DNA of 64,000 nt from Aerococcaceae bacterium DSM 111022 (GTDB taxonomy: Bacteria; Bacillota; Bacilli; Lactobacillales; Aerococcaceae), in assembly GCA_015863195.1 (NCBI GenBank), contig JACBXO010000005.1, positions 1 through 64,000 on the forward strand. Direction: 5' to 3'. This document shows positions 42,261-51,814 of the stretch, piece after piece. Position 1 is the stretch's first letter; every line of letters starts with the position of its first letter. Under the pieces are notes generated by a model, which was not told where the DNA came from, did not search any database, and worked only from the letters and a program-made list of their open reading frames with translations. Made by a program: the position numbers and the translations under genes.

Positions 42261-42332
42261 TCTATTGTTGCACTCAGTGCATTGAATAACTGTAGATTAG
42301 CAAATAGTTTACGGCAGAAAGGAAGTATAAAT

Positions 42333-42584
42333 ATGAAACAAGGAATTCATCCAGAATATCAAACAGTCGTGTTTATGGATACTTCAACAGGATTTAAATT
42401 TTTATCAGGATCTACTAAATCATCAAATGAAACAGTAGAGTGGGAAGATGGTAACACATACCCATTAATCCGTGTAGAAATTTCTTCTGACTCACATCCA
42501 TTCTATACAGGACGTCAAAAATTCACGCAAGCAGATGGTCGTGTGGATCGTTTCAACAAAAAATACGGTTTCAAAAACGACTAA
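42333..42584 (+). CDS. rpmE2: Ribosomal protein L31 type B
   Basis: An 83-aa large-subunit protein. [20 protein letters not shown] and [11 protein letters not shown] mark type B L31, which has no CxxC zinc site and is used when zinc is scarce or constitutively in this group. ATG 42333 follows AAAGGAAG; a longer upstream frame lies in the leader. A terminator follows. Confidence 0.95.
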   Translation: MKQGIHPEYQTVVFMDTSTGFKFLSGSTKSSNETVEWEDGNTYPLIRVEISSDSHPFYTGRQKFTQADGRVDRFNKKYGFKND

Positions 42585-42611
42585 TTGGCGTTACATTAAT
42601 CAAAGCTTATT

Positions 42612-42642
42612 GGGTTTCTGCGATTTTGCAGGAACCTTTTTA
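42612..42642 (+). terminator. Terminator of rpmE2
   Basis: GGTTTCTGC and GCAGGAACC form a 9-bp stem with one G-U, a GATTTT loop and five T residues. Confidence 0.86.
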
Positions 42643-42766
42643 TTTAGATAATTTTTAAAAAATGAATTCTTAACAAAAAATAAACATAAATAATACAGAA
42701 TCTTAATACATTTTCTAATTATTAGTGTTACAATGACTAGGAATAAATAAAAGAAGGAGAATGGCG

Positions 42767-43012
42767 ATGGATTTAAATGAATTAGTACAATCAATCGATG
42801 AATTAGGTTACCAAATTATCATGCAAACGATTCCTTCAGATAAAGTCATTGTTATTATTGACGGTAAGTCGCCGATCGCTCACTTACTCCAAGACAAAGT
42901 AAATGAATATTACACAGGCTACGAAGCCTTTGGTGCATTATCTGAAGAAAAACAAGATGAATTAACAAAATTACTTAGTACTTTTGCTAATACACCTGTA
43001 GAAGTACGTTAA
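42767..43012 (+). CDS. Small conserved-looking hypothetical protein
   Basis: An 81-aa soluble, acidic protein. It begins MDLNELVQSIDELGYQII, has a strand-rich centre (SDKVIVIIDGKS), then LLQDKVNEYYTGYEAFGALSEEKQDEL and a short C-terminal helix. The alternating pattern suggests one alpha/beta domain. No family was recognised. ATG 42767 is preferred because GAAGGAG is 7 nt upstream, while ATG 42761 is only 1 nt from it. It is monocistronic between rpmE2 and fba. Confidence 0.7.
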   Translation: MDLNELVQSIDELGYQIIMQTIPSDKVIVIIDGKSPIAHLLQDKVNEYYTGYEAFGALSEEKQDELTKLLSTFANTPVEVR

Positions 43013-43139
43013 AAGGATAGTAATTTTTTGACGTACTTCTTTTTTAATTAAAATTTTAACTGCTTTCTCTGGCGAAAGTGCAAGTTATTCGCTATAATGA
43101 AAGTATCAAATATGTACCAAATTTAAGGGGGATTTATAC

Positions 43140-43997
43140 ATGAGTCGTTTAGTAAGTATGACGGATATGTTAAATAAAGCAAGAGATGGGCAATATGCGG
43201 TAGGTCAGTTCAATATTAATAATTTAGAGTGGACTCAAGCAGTATTAACAGCTGCTCAAGAAAACAACTCACCAATTATTTTAGGTGTTTCTGAAGGTGC
43301 GACAAAATACATGGGTGGTGCTGAGGTAGTATCAGCAATGGTAAATGCTTTAATGGAATCAATGGATATCACTGTTCCAGTAGCATTACACTTAGACCAC
43401 GGGACTTCATATGAATCATGTAAAAATGCAATGGATGCAGGTTACACTTCAGTAATGATTGATGGTTCACATTCACCAATTGATGATAATATTGCGTTAA
43501 CTAAACGTGTTGTAGAGTATGCAAGCATCAAAGGAGCTTCTGTTGAAGCAGAAGTTGGAACTGTTGGTGGTGAAGAAGACGGTATCGTAGGTGGAGTACA
43601 ATATGCTGACTTAGCTGAATGTATTCGTATGGTTAAAGAAGCAGATATTGATGCATTAGCAGCAGCTTTAGGATCAGTTCACGGAACATATGATGGAGAA
43701 CCTCAATTAGGTTTCGAAGAAATGGAAGCTATCTCAGTTGCAACAGAAATCCCACTAGTACTACATGGTGGTTCAGGTATTCCAGAACACCAAATTAAAA
43801 TGGCAATTGAACGCGGACATGCTAAAATTAATGTCAACACTGAATTACAACAACAATTTACAGCTGCAACGCGCGAATTATTAGCGACAGATGACAAAGT
43901 TTATGACCCTCGTAAAGTATTAAAACCAGGTGTTCAAGCGATTATTCAAACAACTAAAGAAACAATGGACCGTTTTGGATCAACTGGAAAAGCATAA
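43140..43997 (+). CDS. fba: Class II fructose-1,6-bisphosphate aldolase
   Basis: A 285-aa zinc-dependent glycolytic aldolase cleaving fructose-1,6-bisphosphate. LHLDHGTSYE (about 81-90) includes the catalytic Asp and a zinc His. EAEVGTVGGEEDG (about 140-152), ALGSVHGTYDGEPQLGF (zinc His) and LVLHGGSGIP (zinc His) are all intact. GKINVNTELQ-type phosphate binding appears as AKINVNTELQ. TATAAT lies at 43093-43098 and AGGGGG before ATG. Confidence 0.95.
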   Translation: MSRLVSMTDMLNKARDGQYAVGQFNINNLEWTQAVLTAAQENNSPIILGVSEGATKYMGGAEVVSAMVNALMESMDITVPVALHLDHGTSYESCKNAMDAGYTSVMIDGSHSPIDDNIALTKRVVEYASIKGASVEAEVGTVGGEEDGIVGGVQYADLAECIRMVKEADIDALAAALGSVHGTYDGEPQLGFEEMEAISVATEIPLVLHGGSGIPEHQIKMAIERGHAKINVNTELQQQFTAATRELLATDDKVYDPRKVLKPGVQAIIQTTKETMDRFGSTGKA

Positions 43998-44025
43998 TAA
44001 TAATTAAAGTACATAACTTATTTTA

Positions 44026-44054
44026 GCCAGATAGTATAAACTATCTGGTTTTTT
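44026..44054 (+). terminator. Terminator of fba
   Basis: CCAGATAG-TATAAA-CTATCTGG, an 8-bp perfect stem, followed by six T residues. Confidence 0.92.
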
Positions 44055-44185
44055 GTGTTTATAAAACAAGAAGCTTTGATAATCAAAGTAACCCTAGGTT
44101 GGCGTGATTCACAAAAATAAAGAATATGGGACTATTTGCTGTTATACTTTGTAAAAGCAACGAGCTAATCAAAAAGGAGATAATT

Positions 44186-45049
44186 ATGAAAACAGCATTT
44201 TTAATCGATAGCCCAACAAACTTTGCGCAAGAATACTCAGAGCGTGAAGATGTTTTTGAAATAGTATTGAGTGCAATTTTTCCAAATGGCGAGACAATTA
44301 ATGACACGAGCGAACCTGAGAATGTTGAACGTTTTCTAGAATTGCGTCCTCAGTTTGAAGAAAAACCAAAGTCATCACAACCGAGTTTAGGTAGTATTAA
44401 CGCAGTATTTGAAAAAATTATCGAACAAGGTTATGACCGCATAATTGGTATCGTGCTAGGAGAGAATATGAGTGGAACACTTCAGAGCACAAGAATGATT
44501 GCTGAAGAATTTGAAGATAAAATAGAAACCCATATCTTTGATAGTGGAGCTTTAGGACCAGCAAATTATGCATTGCTTGAAGAAGCAATTCGTTTAGTTG
44601 AGTCTGGAGTAGATATAAAGACAATCGAAAATAGAATGAACCAATTAATCAACGAAATGCAGACCTTTATACTGCCAGAAGACATTTCTGGTATGCAAAG
44701 TGGTGGTCGTTTTAAAGCTACAGAAGAAGCGGTTGTTGCTTTAAACAACACAAAAAATATATTACATTTTACAAATGAAGGAACAATCGAATTATTAGAT
44801 AAGGTGCGTACGAGACGTATCCGGGAAACTCGTTTACTTGATTTTATAAAAGAGGCTAGACAGAAATTTGATGAAACTTATGTCATTATTATGCACGCAA
44901 ACGCAGATGAAGAAATGACAAAATTCAGCGATAAAATCAACGAAGTGTTATCTGATGTAAGAGTGCGTTTAATAGATATGCGTCCAGCATTAATGTGTCA
45001 TGTAGATGAGAAAGGGTATTGTCTAAGTGTTGTGCCTGTATTGCCATAA
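44186..45049 (+). CDS. DegV family fatty-acid-binding protein, copy 1
   Basis: A 287-aa two-domain DegV/FakB-like protein that binds a fatty acid, usually for phosphorylation by fatty acid kinase FakA. KTAFLIDSPTNF replaces the usual VDSTxDLP start. KSSQPSLGSI (about 67-76) is the T/S-S-Q-P-S lipid-head loop, GENMSGTLQS (about 98-107) the second site, and SGGRFKATEEAVV the C-domain signature. ATG 44186 follows AAAGGAG; an upstream in-frame ATG (44126) has no site. A close paralogue follows. Confidence 0.88.
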   Translation: MKTAFLIDSPTNFAQEYSEREDVFEIVLSAIFPNGETINDTSEPENVERFLELRPQFEEKPKSSQPSLGSINAVFEKIIEQGYDRIIGIVLGENMSGTLQSTRMIAEEFEDKIETHIFDSGALGPANYALLEEAIRLVESGVDIKTIENRMNQLINEMQTFILPEDISGMQSGGRFKATEEAVVALNNTKNILHFTNEGTIELLDKVRTRRIRETRLLDFIKEARQKFDETYVIIMHANADEEMTKFSDKINEVLSDVRVRLIDMRPALMCHVDEKGYCLSVVPVLP

Positions 45050-45106
45050 AGTATAGATAAGGTTAGATTAAATAATTTGGACGATAAAATTTAAGAGGAG
45101 TAAGGG

Positions 45107-45970
45107 ATGAAAACAGCATTTTTAATTGATAGCACTACTGGCTTTGTTCAAGAATATGCAAAGCGTGATGATATTTTTGAAATCACACTAAGTGTCGTTT
45201 TTCCTAATGAAGAAACGTTGCACGATTCAAGAGATATCCAAACCATTACTGATAAGTTTTTGAATTTAAGACAACAATTTGAAGAAAAACCACGAACGTC
45301 ACAACCTAGTTTAGGAAATATTCATGAGGCATTCGATGCGATAATCGAACAAGGTTATGAACGTGTTATTGGTATTATATTAGGTTCAAAGATGAGTGGT
45401 ACTTTCCAAAGTGTAAATATGGTAGCAGAAGAATATGAAGACAAACTTGATATTCATCTTTTTGATACTAAAGCGGCTGTAACGGCTAATTATGCATTAA
45501 TCGAAGAAGCGATTCGTTTAGTTGAATTAGAAACAGAAATGTCTGTGATGACTAATAGAATAAATCAATTAATCGATAATATTCAAACTTACATCTTACC
45601 TGAAAATTTAGCAGCACTTCAAAGGGGTGGCCGATTTGAAGCAACAGAAGAAGCAGTAGTAGCTTTAAATAATACAAAGAATATCTTATACTTTAAAGAA
45701 GAAGGTACCATGAATTTATTAGAAAAAGTTCGATCAGCACGTCGCCGTGAAGTACGATTGCTTGAATTGATTGAAGAAGGCTATCAAAAGTTTGATGGTA
45801 ATATTCATATCATTATTTCACATGCAAATGCTTTTGAAGAAATGGTAGATTTTAAAAATAAAATCCAAGAGGAGTTTCCTAAAGTCTCCGTTCGTATCAT
45901 TGATATGTTACCAACTATTATGTGCCATGTTGACGAAAAAGGATATTTTGTAAGTGTTGTTCCAGTTTAA
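45107..45970 (+). CDS. DegV family fatty-acid-binding protein, copy 2
   Basis: A 287-aa tandem paralogue of the preceding gene, same length and motif order: FLIDSTTGF, RTSQPSLGNI, GSKMSGTFQS, RGGRFEATEEAVV, and an identical MCHVDEKGY near the C-terminus. The two proteins are clearly related over their whole length but differ around the acyl pocket (for example GALGPANYALLEEA against KAAVTANYALIEEA), so they may prefer different fatty acids. AGAGGAG precedes ATG. Confidence 0.88.
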   Translation: MKTAFLIDSTTGFVQEYAKRDDIFEITLSVVFPNEETLHDSRDIQTITDKFLNLRQQFEEKPRTSQPSLGNIHEAFDAIIEQGYERVIGIILGSKMSGTFQSVNMVAEEYEDKLDIHLFDTKAAVTANYALIEEAIRLVELETEMSVMTNRINQLIDNIQTYILPENLAALQRGGRFEATEEAVVALNNTKNILYFKEEGTMNLLEKVRSARRREVRLLELIEEGYQKFDGNIHIIISHANAFEEMVDFKNKIQEEFPKVSVRIIDMLPTIMCHVDEKGYFVSVVPV

Positions 45971-45980
45971 CATTATATAA

Positions 45981-46013
45981 AAAAGTCGAACACTTGAGTG
46001 CTCGACTTTTTCT
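45981..46013. terminator. Bidirectional terminator after the second degV
   Basis: AAAAGTCGAACAC and GTGCTCGACTTTT pair around TTGA. T-tracts exist on both strands, so it can also end the leftward small gene. Confidence 0.88.
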
Positions 46014-46014
46014 T

Positions 46015-46131
46015 TTAGCTATTGATAGTAATCATCGCAATCGTCACAATAGAAATTACAACGATTGACCAACCAAACATTTGGATAACTTTATCTCTGG
46101 ATATATTTTTAAATTTTCGCATAATTATCAT
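46015..46131 (-). CDS. Small single-pass membrane protein (candidate)
   Basis: A 38-codon frame (35 residues from the second ATG at 46122) on the minus strand: MRKFKNISRDKVIQMFGW then a hydrophobic segment SIVVISIVTIAMITINS. A basic N-terminus with one helix resembles small regulatory or toxin-like membrane peptides. It has its own promoter (46182-46209), an AGGAGG (46155-46160) and a terminator. The weak point is that AGGAGG is about 23 nt from the first ATG. It sits in the 507-base gap between degV and secA. Confidence 0.45.
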   Translation of the reverse strand: MIIMRKFKNISRDKVIQMFGWSIVVISIVTIAMITINS

Positions 46132-46181
46132 ACATTAATAAAGTATGAAAGATGCCTCCTTTTAATTAATGACTTATCTAT

Positions 46182-46209
46182 ATTATACGTGAATGAAAAT
46201 GAACTTCAA
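46182..46209 (-). promoter_or_regulatory. Promoter of the small membrane-protein unit
   Basis: On the minus strand TTGAAG (46209-46204), a 16-bp spacer and TATAAT (46187-46182). The start would be near 46175, giving a transcript of about 190 nt to the terminator. Confidence 0.7.
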
Positions 46210-46349
46210 GTCAGAGGCATAATTGTAACTTTAAAATAAAAATGTCATGGTTTTGTATCAAATGTGATTAAGAACTTTCATCGTTATTCAGATGCCTTAC
46301 TTTTATGTTAAAAAAGTGTAAAATTCATGGAATTATCAACATTTTCTAC

Positions 46350-46445
46350 TATAATGAATAGAGGGAAATTGTTGTTCAAATTATATGGATAACATGTTAA
46401 ACTAAAAAGGTACATATAAAATTAAGCATCCATTATAAATGGATG
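46350..46445 (+). promoter_or_regulatory. secA promoter -10 and leader hairpin
   Basis: TATAAT at 46350-46355 is the best -10 before secA, without a strong -35. The leader of about 115 nt contains CATCCATT-ATA-AATGGATG (46427-46445). The rest of the gap from 46210 shows nothing else recognisable. Confidence 0.5.
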
Positions 46446-46477
46446 ATGAATACAGTAGAAATAAAAGGGGTAGCTGA

Positions 46478-48856
46478 ATGGCAAACTTTATTAAAAATTT
46501 AATTGAAAACGACAAAGCGACATTACGTCGTACTGGAAAAATTGCTGATCAAATTATGGCAATGGAACCAACTTATCGTGATATGACAGATGAGCAATTA
46601 AGCGGACAAACGAGTGAATTTAAAACGCGTTATGCAAACGGGGAATCATTAGATAAATTATTACCAGAAGCTTTCGCAGTAGTACGTGAAGCAGCAAGAC
46701 GTGTTTTAGGATTGTTCCCATACAAAGTTCAAATCCAAGGTGGTATTATCTTACATGAAGGTAATATTGCAGAGATGAAGACTGGGGAAGGTAAGACTTT
46801 AACTGAAACAATGCCAGTTTATTTAAATGCACTAACTGGCAAAGGAGTTCATGTAGTTACAGTTAACGATTATTTAGCAACTCGTGACTCACAAGAGATG
46901 GGGGAAGTATACCGTTTCTTAGGCTTAACTGTAGGTTTAAATCTAAATTCACTTAATGCACAAGAAAAACGCGATGCTTATAATTGTGATGTTACATATA
47001 GTACAAATAACGAATTAGGATTTGACTATTTACGTGACAATATGGTTGTATACGAGCGTCAAATGGTACAACGTCCATTGTATTATGCTATTGTGGATGA
47101 GGTCGATTCAATTTTAATTGACGAGGCTCGTACGCCATTGATTATTTCTGGTCAAGCAGGTAAATCAGCTGCATTATATACACGTGCTGACTATTTTGTT
47201 AAAGGCTTAAAGCAGGACGAAGATTATACAATTGAACTAACTTCAAAAACAATTTCGTTAACAGATGAAGGTGTTGATAAAGCTGAGCGTGTATTCCGTT
47301 TAGAAAACTTATATGATATTGAAAACAGTGCATTAGTTCACCATATTGATCAATCATTACGTGCAAACTTTATTATGATTAAAGATATTGATTATGTTGT
47401 AGATGAAGGTGCAGTGAAAATTGTTGATGGATTTACCGGTCGTATTATGGAAGGACGTCGTTACTCAGATGGACTTCACCAAGCGATTGAAGCGAAAGAA
47501 AATGTTGATATTGAAAATGAATCAAAAACAATGGCAACAATTACTTTCCAAAATTACTTCCGTATGTACGATAAATTAAGTGGAATGACAGGTACTGCTA
47601 AAACTGAAGAAGAAGAATTCCGTGAAATTTATAATATGGACGTTGTTCAAATTCCAACAAACCGTCCAATTCAACGTATTGACTCACCAGATTTACTTTA
47701 TCCAAACTTGAAAACGAAATTTAATGCGGTCGTTAATGAAATTATCGAACGTCATGAAAAAGGTCAGCCGATTTTAGTCGGTACTGTAGCCGTAGAAACA
47801 TCTGAATATTTATCTAACTTATTAACGCAAGCTGGAGTACCGCATGAAGTGTTGAATGCAAAAAATCACTTTAAAGAAGCAGAGATTATTATGCAAGCGG
47901 GTCAACGCGGAGCAGTTACAATTGCGACAAATATGGCTGGGCGTGGTACGGATATTAAATTAGGTAGTGGTGTTAAAGAGGCCGGAGGCCTATGTGTTAT
48001 TGGTACTGAGCGCCACGAATCTCGTCGTATCGATGATCAGTTACGTGGACGTTCAGGTCGTCAAGGAGATCCAGGAGCATCACAATTCTACTTATCACTT
48101 GAAGATGATTTAATGCGTCGCTTTGGTTCAGAACGAATTCAAGGTTTATGGGAACAATTAGGTGATACGGATGAAGATTTAGCAATTCAAAATCGTATGT
48201 TAACGCGTCAAGTAGAGTCAGCTCAACGCCGTGTTGAAGGTAATAACTATGACACACGTAAAAACGTTTTAGAGTATGATGAGGTTATGCGTGAGCAACG
48301 TGAGGTGATGTATGACCAAAGACTTCAAGTTATCCAAATGGAAGAGTCATTGACACCTTATGTAAAAGCGATGATTAAACGTACAATTGAACGCCAAGTT
48401 CAGTACGCAACAGAAGGCGATAAGAAAGACTGGTCATTAGAGAGTTTGCTTGAATTTGCAGGAAATGCGCTTGTTCATCCTGATGAGATTCAATTGTCTG
48501 ATTTAGAAGGTAAAAACCGTAAAGAGTTAGTTGATTATCTTGTAGCATTAGCAGATAAAGCTTACGATGAGAAAATTGCTAACTTATCACAAGACCAAGT
48601 CAATGAATTTGAAAAAGTAATTATCTTACGTGTTGTTGATAATAAATGGACTGACCACATTGATATGATGGATAATTTACGTCAAAGTGTAGGTTTACGT
48701 GCCTATGCTCAAACGAATCCATTAACAGAATATCAAACAGAAGGTTACGACCGTTTCCAAGACATGGTTACAGAAATTGAACATGAAATAACACGTTACT
48801 TAATGAAAGCTCAAATTCACCAAAATGTGAAACGTGAACAAGTAAATAAAGCGTAA
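46478..48856 (+). CDS. secA: SecA preprotein translocase ATPase
   Basis: A 792-aa motor of Sec export. [10 protein letters not shown] (Walker A, about 100-109), [20 protein letters not shown] (Walker B, about 205-224), the preprotein cross-linking domain, [12 protein letters not shown] and [21 protein letters not shown]-type helicase motifs and helical scaffold are intact. The protein ends VKREQVNKA and lacks the C-terminal CxCxSG zinc tail used for SecB or lipid contact, which is common in some Lactobacillales. GGGG precedes ATG. Confidence 0.96.
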   Translation: MANFIKNLIENDKATLRRTGKIADQIMAMEPTYRDMTDEQLSGQTSEFKTRYANGESLDKLLPEAFAVVREAARRVLGLFPYKVQIQGGIILHEGNIAEMKTGEGKTLTETMPVYLNALTGKGVHVVTVNDYLATRDSQEMGEVYRFLGLTVGLNLNSLNAQEKRDAYNCDVTYSTNNELGFDYLRDNMVVYERQMVQRPLYYAIVDEVDSILIDEARTPLIISGQAGKSAALYTRADYFVKGLKQDEDYTIELTSKTISLTDEGVDKAERVFRLENLYDIENSALVHHIDQSLRANFIMIKDIDYVVDEGAVKIVDGFTGRIMEGRRYSDGLHQAIEAKENVDIENESKTMATITFQNYFRMYDKLSGMTGTAKTEEEEFREIYNMDVVQIPTNRPIQRIDSPDLLYPNLKTKFNAVVNEIIERHEKGQPILVGTVAVETSEYLSNLLTQAGVPHEVLNAKNHFKEAEIIMQAGQRGAVTIATNMAGRGTDIKLGSGVKEAGGLCVIGTERHESRRIDDQLRGRSGRQGDPGASQFYLSLEDDLMRRFGSERIQGLWEQLGDTDEDLAIQNRMLTRQVESAQRRVEGNNYDTRKNVLEYDEVMREQREVMYDQRLQVIQMEESLTPYVKAMIKRTIERQVQYATEGDKKDWSLESLLEFAGNALVHPDEIQLSDLEGKNRKELVDYLVALADKAYDEKIANLSQDQVNEFEKVIILRVVDNKWTDHIDMMDNLRQSVGLRAYAQTNPLTEYQTEGYDRFQDMVTEIEHEITRYLMKAQIHQNVKREQVNKA

Positions 48857-48872
48857 TAATGAAAAAAGAATC

Positions 48873-48896
48873 CCGGCAGCGTTTGTTGTCGGTTTT
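48873..48896 (+). terminator. Weak terminator between secA and prfB
   Basis: CCGGCAGC and GTTGTCGG arms (two G-U pairs) with GTTT loop then TTTTC. Readthrough into prfB is plausible. Confidence 0.6.
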
Positions 48897-48934
48897 CTTC
48901 ATTACAAAAGATTTTAAATAAGAGGATGATAACA

Positions 48935-50039
48935 ATGGAGTTATACGAGATTAAACAGTTTGGTCAAGATGCGAAGACTAGACTAGACAATATTAGGGGG
49001 TCTCTTTGACTTAGAGAAACTAGAAGCAGACATCGCTGATTATGAACATCAAATGCTAGCCAGTGATTTTTGGGATGATAATCAAAAAGCTCAAAAAATT
49101 GTTTCTTCACTGAATGAAGCGAAGTCAACATATGATTCAATTAATCAATTGACCGATCAAATGGAAGAGTTAGAGATGGCATTGGAATTATTTGATGAAA
49201 CTGAAGATGATGAACTTATTCAAGAAGCTGAAAAGATTGTTGAAACACTAGACAAAGACTTAACCGATTATGAAACATTGCTTTTATTATCGGGCGAACA
49301 TGATGATAACAATGCTATATTGGAAATTCATCCTGGGGCAGGCGGTACTGAGTCCCAAGATTGGGGAAGTATATTACTGCGTATGTATCAACGATTTGCT
49401 GATAAACATCAATTTAAAGTGGAAGTTGTTGATTATCAAGCGGGCGAAGAAGCTGGAATTAAGAGTGTGACACTTGAAATTCAAGGAGCAAAAGCTTATG
49501 GATTGTTACAATCTGAAAAAGGCGTTCATCGTCTAGTGCGTATTTCTCCTTTTGATTCAAATAGTCGCCGTCATACATCTTTCGCTTCAGTTGAAGTAAC
49601 GCCGGTCATTGATGACACGATTGAAATCGAAATTAATGATGACGATTTGCGCGTTGATACTTACCGTGCTAGTGGTGCTGGGGGGCAACATGTTAATAAA
49701 ACAGATTCAGCTGTTCGTATTACGCACCTTCCAACAGGTATTACTGTACAAAGTCAAGCACAGCGGTCACAGCTTCAAAACCGTGAGCAAGCAATGGCAA
49801 TGTTGAAATCAAAGTTATATCTCCTTGAGCAAGAAGAAAAAGAAAAAGAACTAGCAGCATTACGTGGCGAGCAAAAAGAAATTGCTTGGGGGTCACAAAT
49901 TCGTTCATATGTCTTCCATCCTTATTCGATGGTTAAAGATCATCGTACTGATCATGAAACGGGTAATACCCAGGCTGTTGTTGATGGAGAATTAGATCCT
50001 TTCATTGATGCTTATTTACAATGGAAAGTATCTAACTAA
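48935..50039 (+). CDS. prfB: Peptide chain release factor 2, with programmed +1 frameshift
   Basis: RF2 made by joining 48935-49006 and 49008-50039. A 24-codon first frame starts ATG (after AGAGGATG) and ends at CTT-TGA-C. The shift site has AGGGGG (48995-49000) 3 nt before CTT, then an in-frame UGA read by RF2 itself, so low RF2 favours the shift. The second frame gives the SPF-type stop recognition motif ([11 protein letters not shown]) and the GGQ peptidyl-hydrolysis motif ([13 protein letters not shown]). The total is 367 residues, normal for RF2. Confidence 0.96.
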
Positions 50040-50058
50040 AGTTAAAGAGGTGAAATAG

Positions 50059-50739
50059 ATGATTGTCTTAGACCGAGTGACAAAGAAATATCCAAATGGT
50101 ATTGTTGCTGTAAATAACACGAGTTTAAGAATTGAACAAGGTGAATTTGTTTATATTATCGGGCCAAGTGGTTCTGGTAAATCGACTTTAATGAAATTAT
50201 TAAACCGCGAAGAAAAGCTATCTATGGGGCATATTCAAGTAGGTAAATATCGTGTTGAGAAAATTAAAGATAAAGACGTTCCGTATTTAAGACGCTATGT
50301 TGGCGTTGTTTTCCAAGATTTTAAATTATTACCAAATTTAACGGTCTACGAAAATGTTGCTTTTGCTTTAGAAGTAACGGGTCAGGCAAACAAAGATATC
50401 CAAACACGTGTCAATCAAGTATTAAGTATGGTTGATTTAGCTTCAAAAGCAAAACAATATCCTAAGTCTTTATCTGGAGGAGAGCAACAGCGTGTGGCAA
50501 TTGCACGAGCGATTGTTAATCGCCCGGCGATATTAATTGCCGATGAGCCAACAGGGAACTTAGACCCAGTGACAGCACGTGGTATTTTCCAATTACTAGA
50601 GAAAATTAATCAAAGCGGTACAACTGTTATTATGGGAACTCATAATAATCAATTAGTTGATGAATTTAAACACCGTGTCATTCGTATCGAAAATGGTGTT
50701 GTACTTAGCGATGAGTATAAGGGGGATTACCGAGGATGA
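50059..50739 (+). CDS. ftsE: FtsE, cell division ABC ATPase
   Basis: A 226-aa ATPase partner of FtsX that activates peptidoglycan hydrolases at division. Walker A is GPSGSGKST (about 36-44), Q-loop FQDFKLLPNLT, ABC signature LSGGEQQRVAIARA (about 138-151), Walker B ILIADEPTG. AAAGAGGTG precedes ATG. The ftsX start overlaps its stop by 4 nt. Confidence 0.96.
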   Translation: MIVLDRVTKKYPNGIVAVNNTSLRIEQGEFVYIIGPSGSGKSTLMKLLNREEKLSMGHIQVGKYRVEKIKDKDVPYLRRYVGVVFQDFKLLPNLTVYENVAFALEVTGQANKDIQTRVNQVLSMVDLASKAKQYPKSLSGGEQQRVAIARAIVNRPAILIADEPTGNLDPVTARGIFQLLEKINQSGTTVIMGTHNNQLVDEFKHRVIRIENGVVLSDEYKGDYRG

Positions 50740-51626
50740 GAGCAATGCGAACTATGTGGCGTCATCTTAGAAATGGCTTCCTAAATTTATTCCGTAATGC
50801 CTGGATGACAATTGCATCTGTACTTACAATGACTCTGACTTTAACGATGGTTGGGGGATTAGTCTTCTTAATGATTAATGTGGAAAACATTGCCACTGAT
50901 ATCGAAGAAGGGGTGAAAATTCGTACCCACATCGATTTAGTTGCAGAACCAGAAGATGAAGAGCGATTAGAAAATCAAATTGCTGAAATCGAGAATGTTA
51001 CAGAAATAGAATATTCTTCAAAAGAAGATGAGTATCAAATGCTTGTTGAGCAGTATGGTGAAGAGTTCGAACTTTTTGAAGGTGATAGTAATCCATTTTA
51101 TAATGTGTTCATCGTCAGTGTTAATGAACCAGGCAATTTAGAAGAGGTAGCGAATCAAATACGTGAACTTCCTTTTGTTATTGATGCTGGTTTTGGTGAA
51201 GAGACAACCGGAGACCTTGTTAATGTCTTGAACATTACTCGTGCAGTAGTTGCAGCGGTTGCTGCTGTACTTGTTGTTATCGCCGTTTTACTTATTTCTA
51301 ATACGATTCGATTAACAATCGATGCTCGAGCAACTGAAATAGAGATTATGCGTTTAGTTGGGGCCAAAAATTCTTATATTAAAGCGCCACTGATTTTTGA
51401 AGGAACCTTTATTGGAATAATTGGAGCAGCTGTTGCAACATTAACGGTATTTGCTTTATATCAAGGTCTGCAAACAGCAACAATCCAAATATTTGGATTG
51501 AGTATTTTAAAATTTGCACCAGTTTATCCTACAATTTTACTAGTTGGTATTGGTTTATTAATTCTAGGTATCATCCTAGGTTCAATTGGAGCAAATCGCT
51601 CAGCTAAACAACATTTAACGATTTAA
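50736..51626 (+). CDS. ftsX: FtsX, cell division ABC permease
   Basis: A 296-aa membrane protein with four helices: TM1 (about 24-47), a large extracellular loop (about 48-170) that contacts the hydrolase, then TM2-TM4 (about 172-196, 220-244 and 266-286). The RHLRNGFLNLFRNAWM N-terminus and RLVGAKNSYIKAPLIFEG cytoplasmic coupling loop are family hallmarks. Coupled to ftsE by an ATGA overlap. Confidence 0.95.
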   Translation: MRAMRTMWRHLRNGFLNLFRNAWMTIASVLTMTLTLTMVGGLVFLMINVENIATDIEEGVKIRTHIDLVAEPEDEERLENQIAEIENVTEIEYSSKEDEYQMLVEQYGEEFELFEGDSNPFYNVFIVSVNEPGNLEEVANQIRELPFVIDAGFGEETTGDLVNVLNITRAVVAAVAAVLVVIAVLLISNTIRLTIDARATEIEIMRLVGAKNSYIKAPLIFEGTFIGIIGAAVATLTVFALYQGLQTATIQIFGLSILKFAPVYPTILLVGIGLLILGIILGSIGANRSAKQHLTI

Positions 51627-51633
51627 TCAATTT

Positions 51634-51667
51634 AATCCACTATCTTCTAAAGGTAGTGGATTTTTTG
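51634..51667 (+). terminator. Terminator of ftsEX
   Basis: ATCCACTA and TAGTGGAT arms, extended by a C-G and a T-G pair, followed by six T residues. Confidence 0.9.
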
Positions 51668-51757
51668 AGGATATTTACAAGGTAAGGCCGGTATGTAAGA
51701 CGTCAGTCACTCTAAAATGACTAGTGAAGAAAGGCGTCTGTTTTTCGTATGTAATCA

Positions 51758-51766
51758 TGCTATAAT
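51758..51766 (+). promoter_or_regulatory. Extended -10 promoter of phoPR
   Basis: TGCTATAAT about 50 nt before the start. Upstream (51697-51745) lies an imperfect hairpin built from AGACG/CGTCT and AGTCA/TGACT arms and followed by GTTTTT. It could be a residual terminator or a regulatory structure. Confidence 0.55.
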
Positions 51767-51814
51767 TTAATGGAATCTACAATAAGATACGGTAGGTGAA
51801 AGGTGGTAAACAGC

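Noticed and set aside
48935-49009. prfB as a frameshifted pseudogene
   Set aside because: The AGGGGG and CTT-TGA-C context is the known programmed frameshift site, so the gene is functional.
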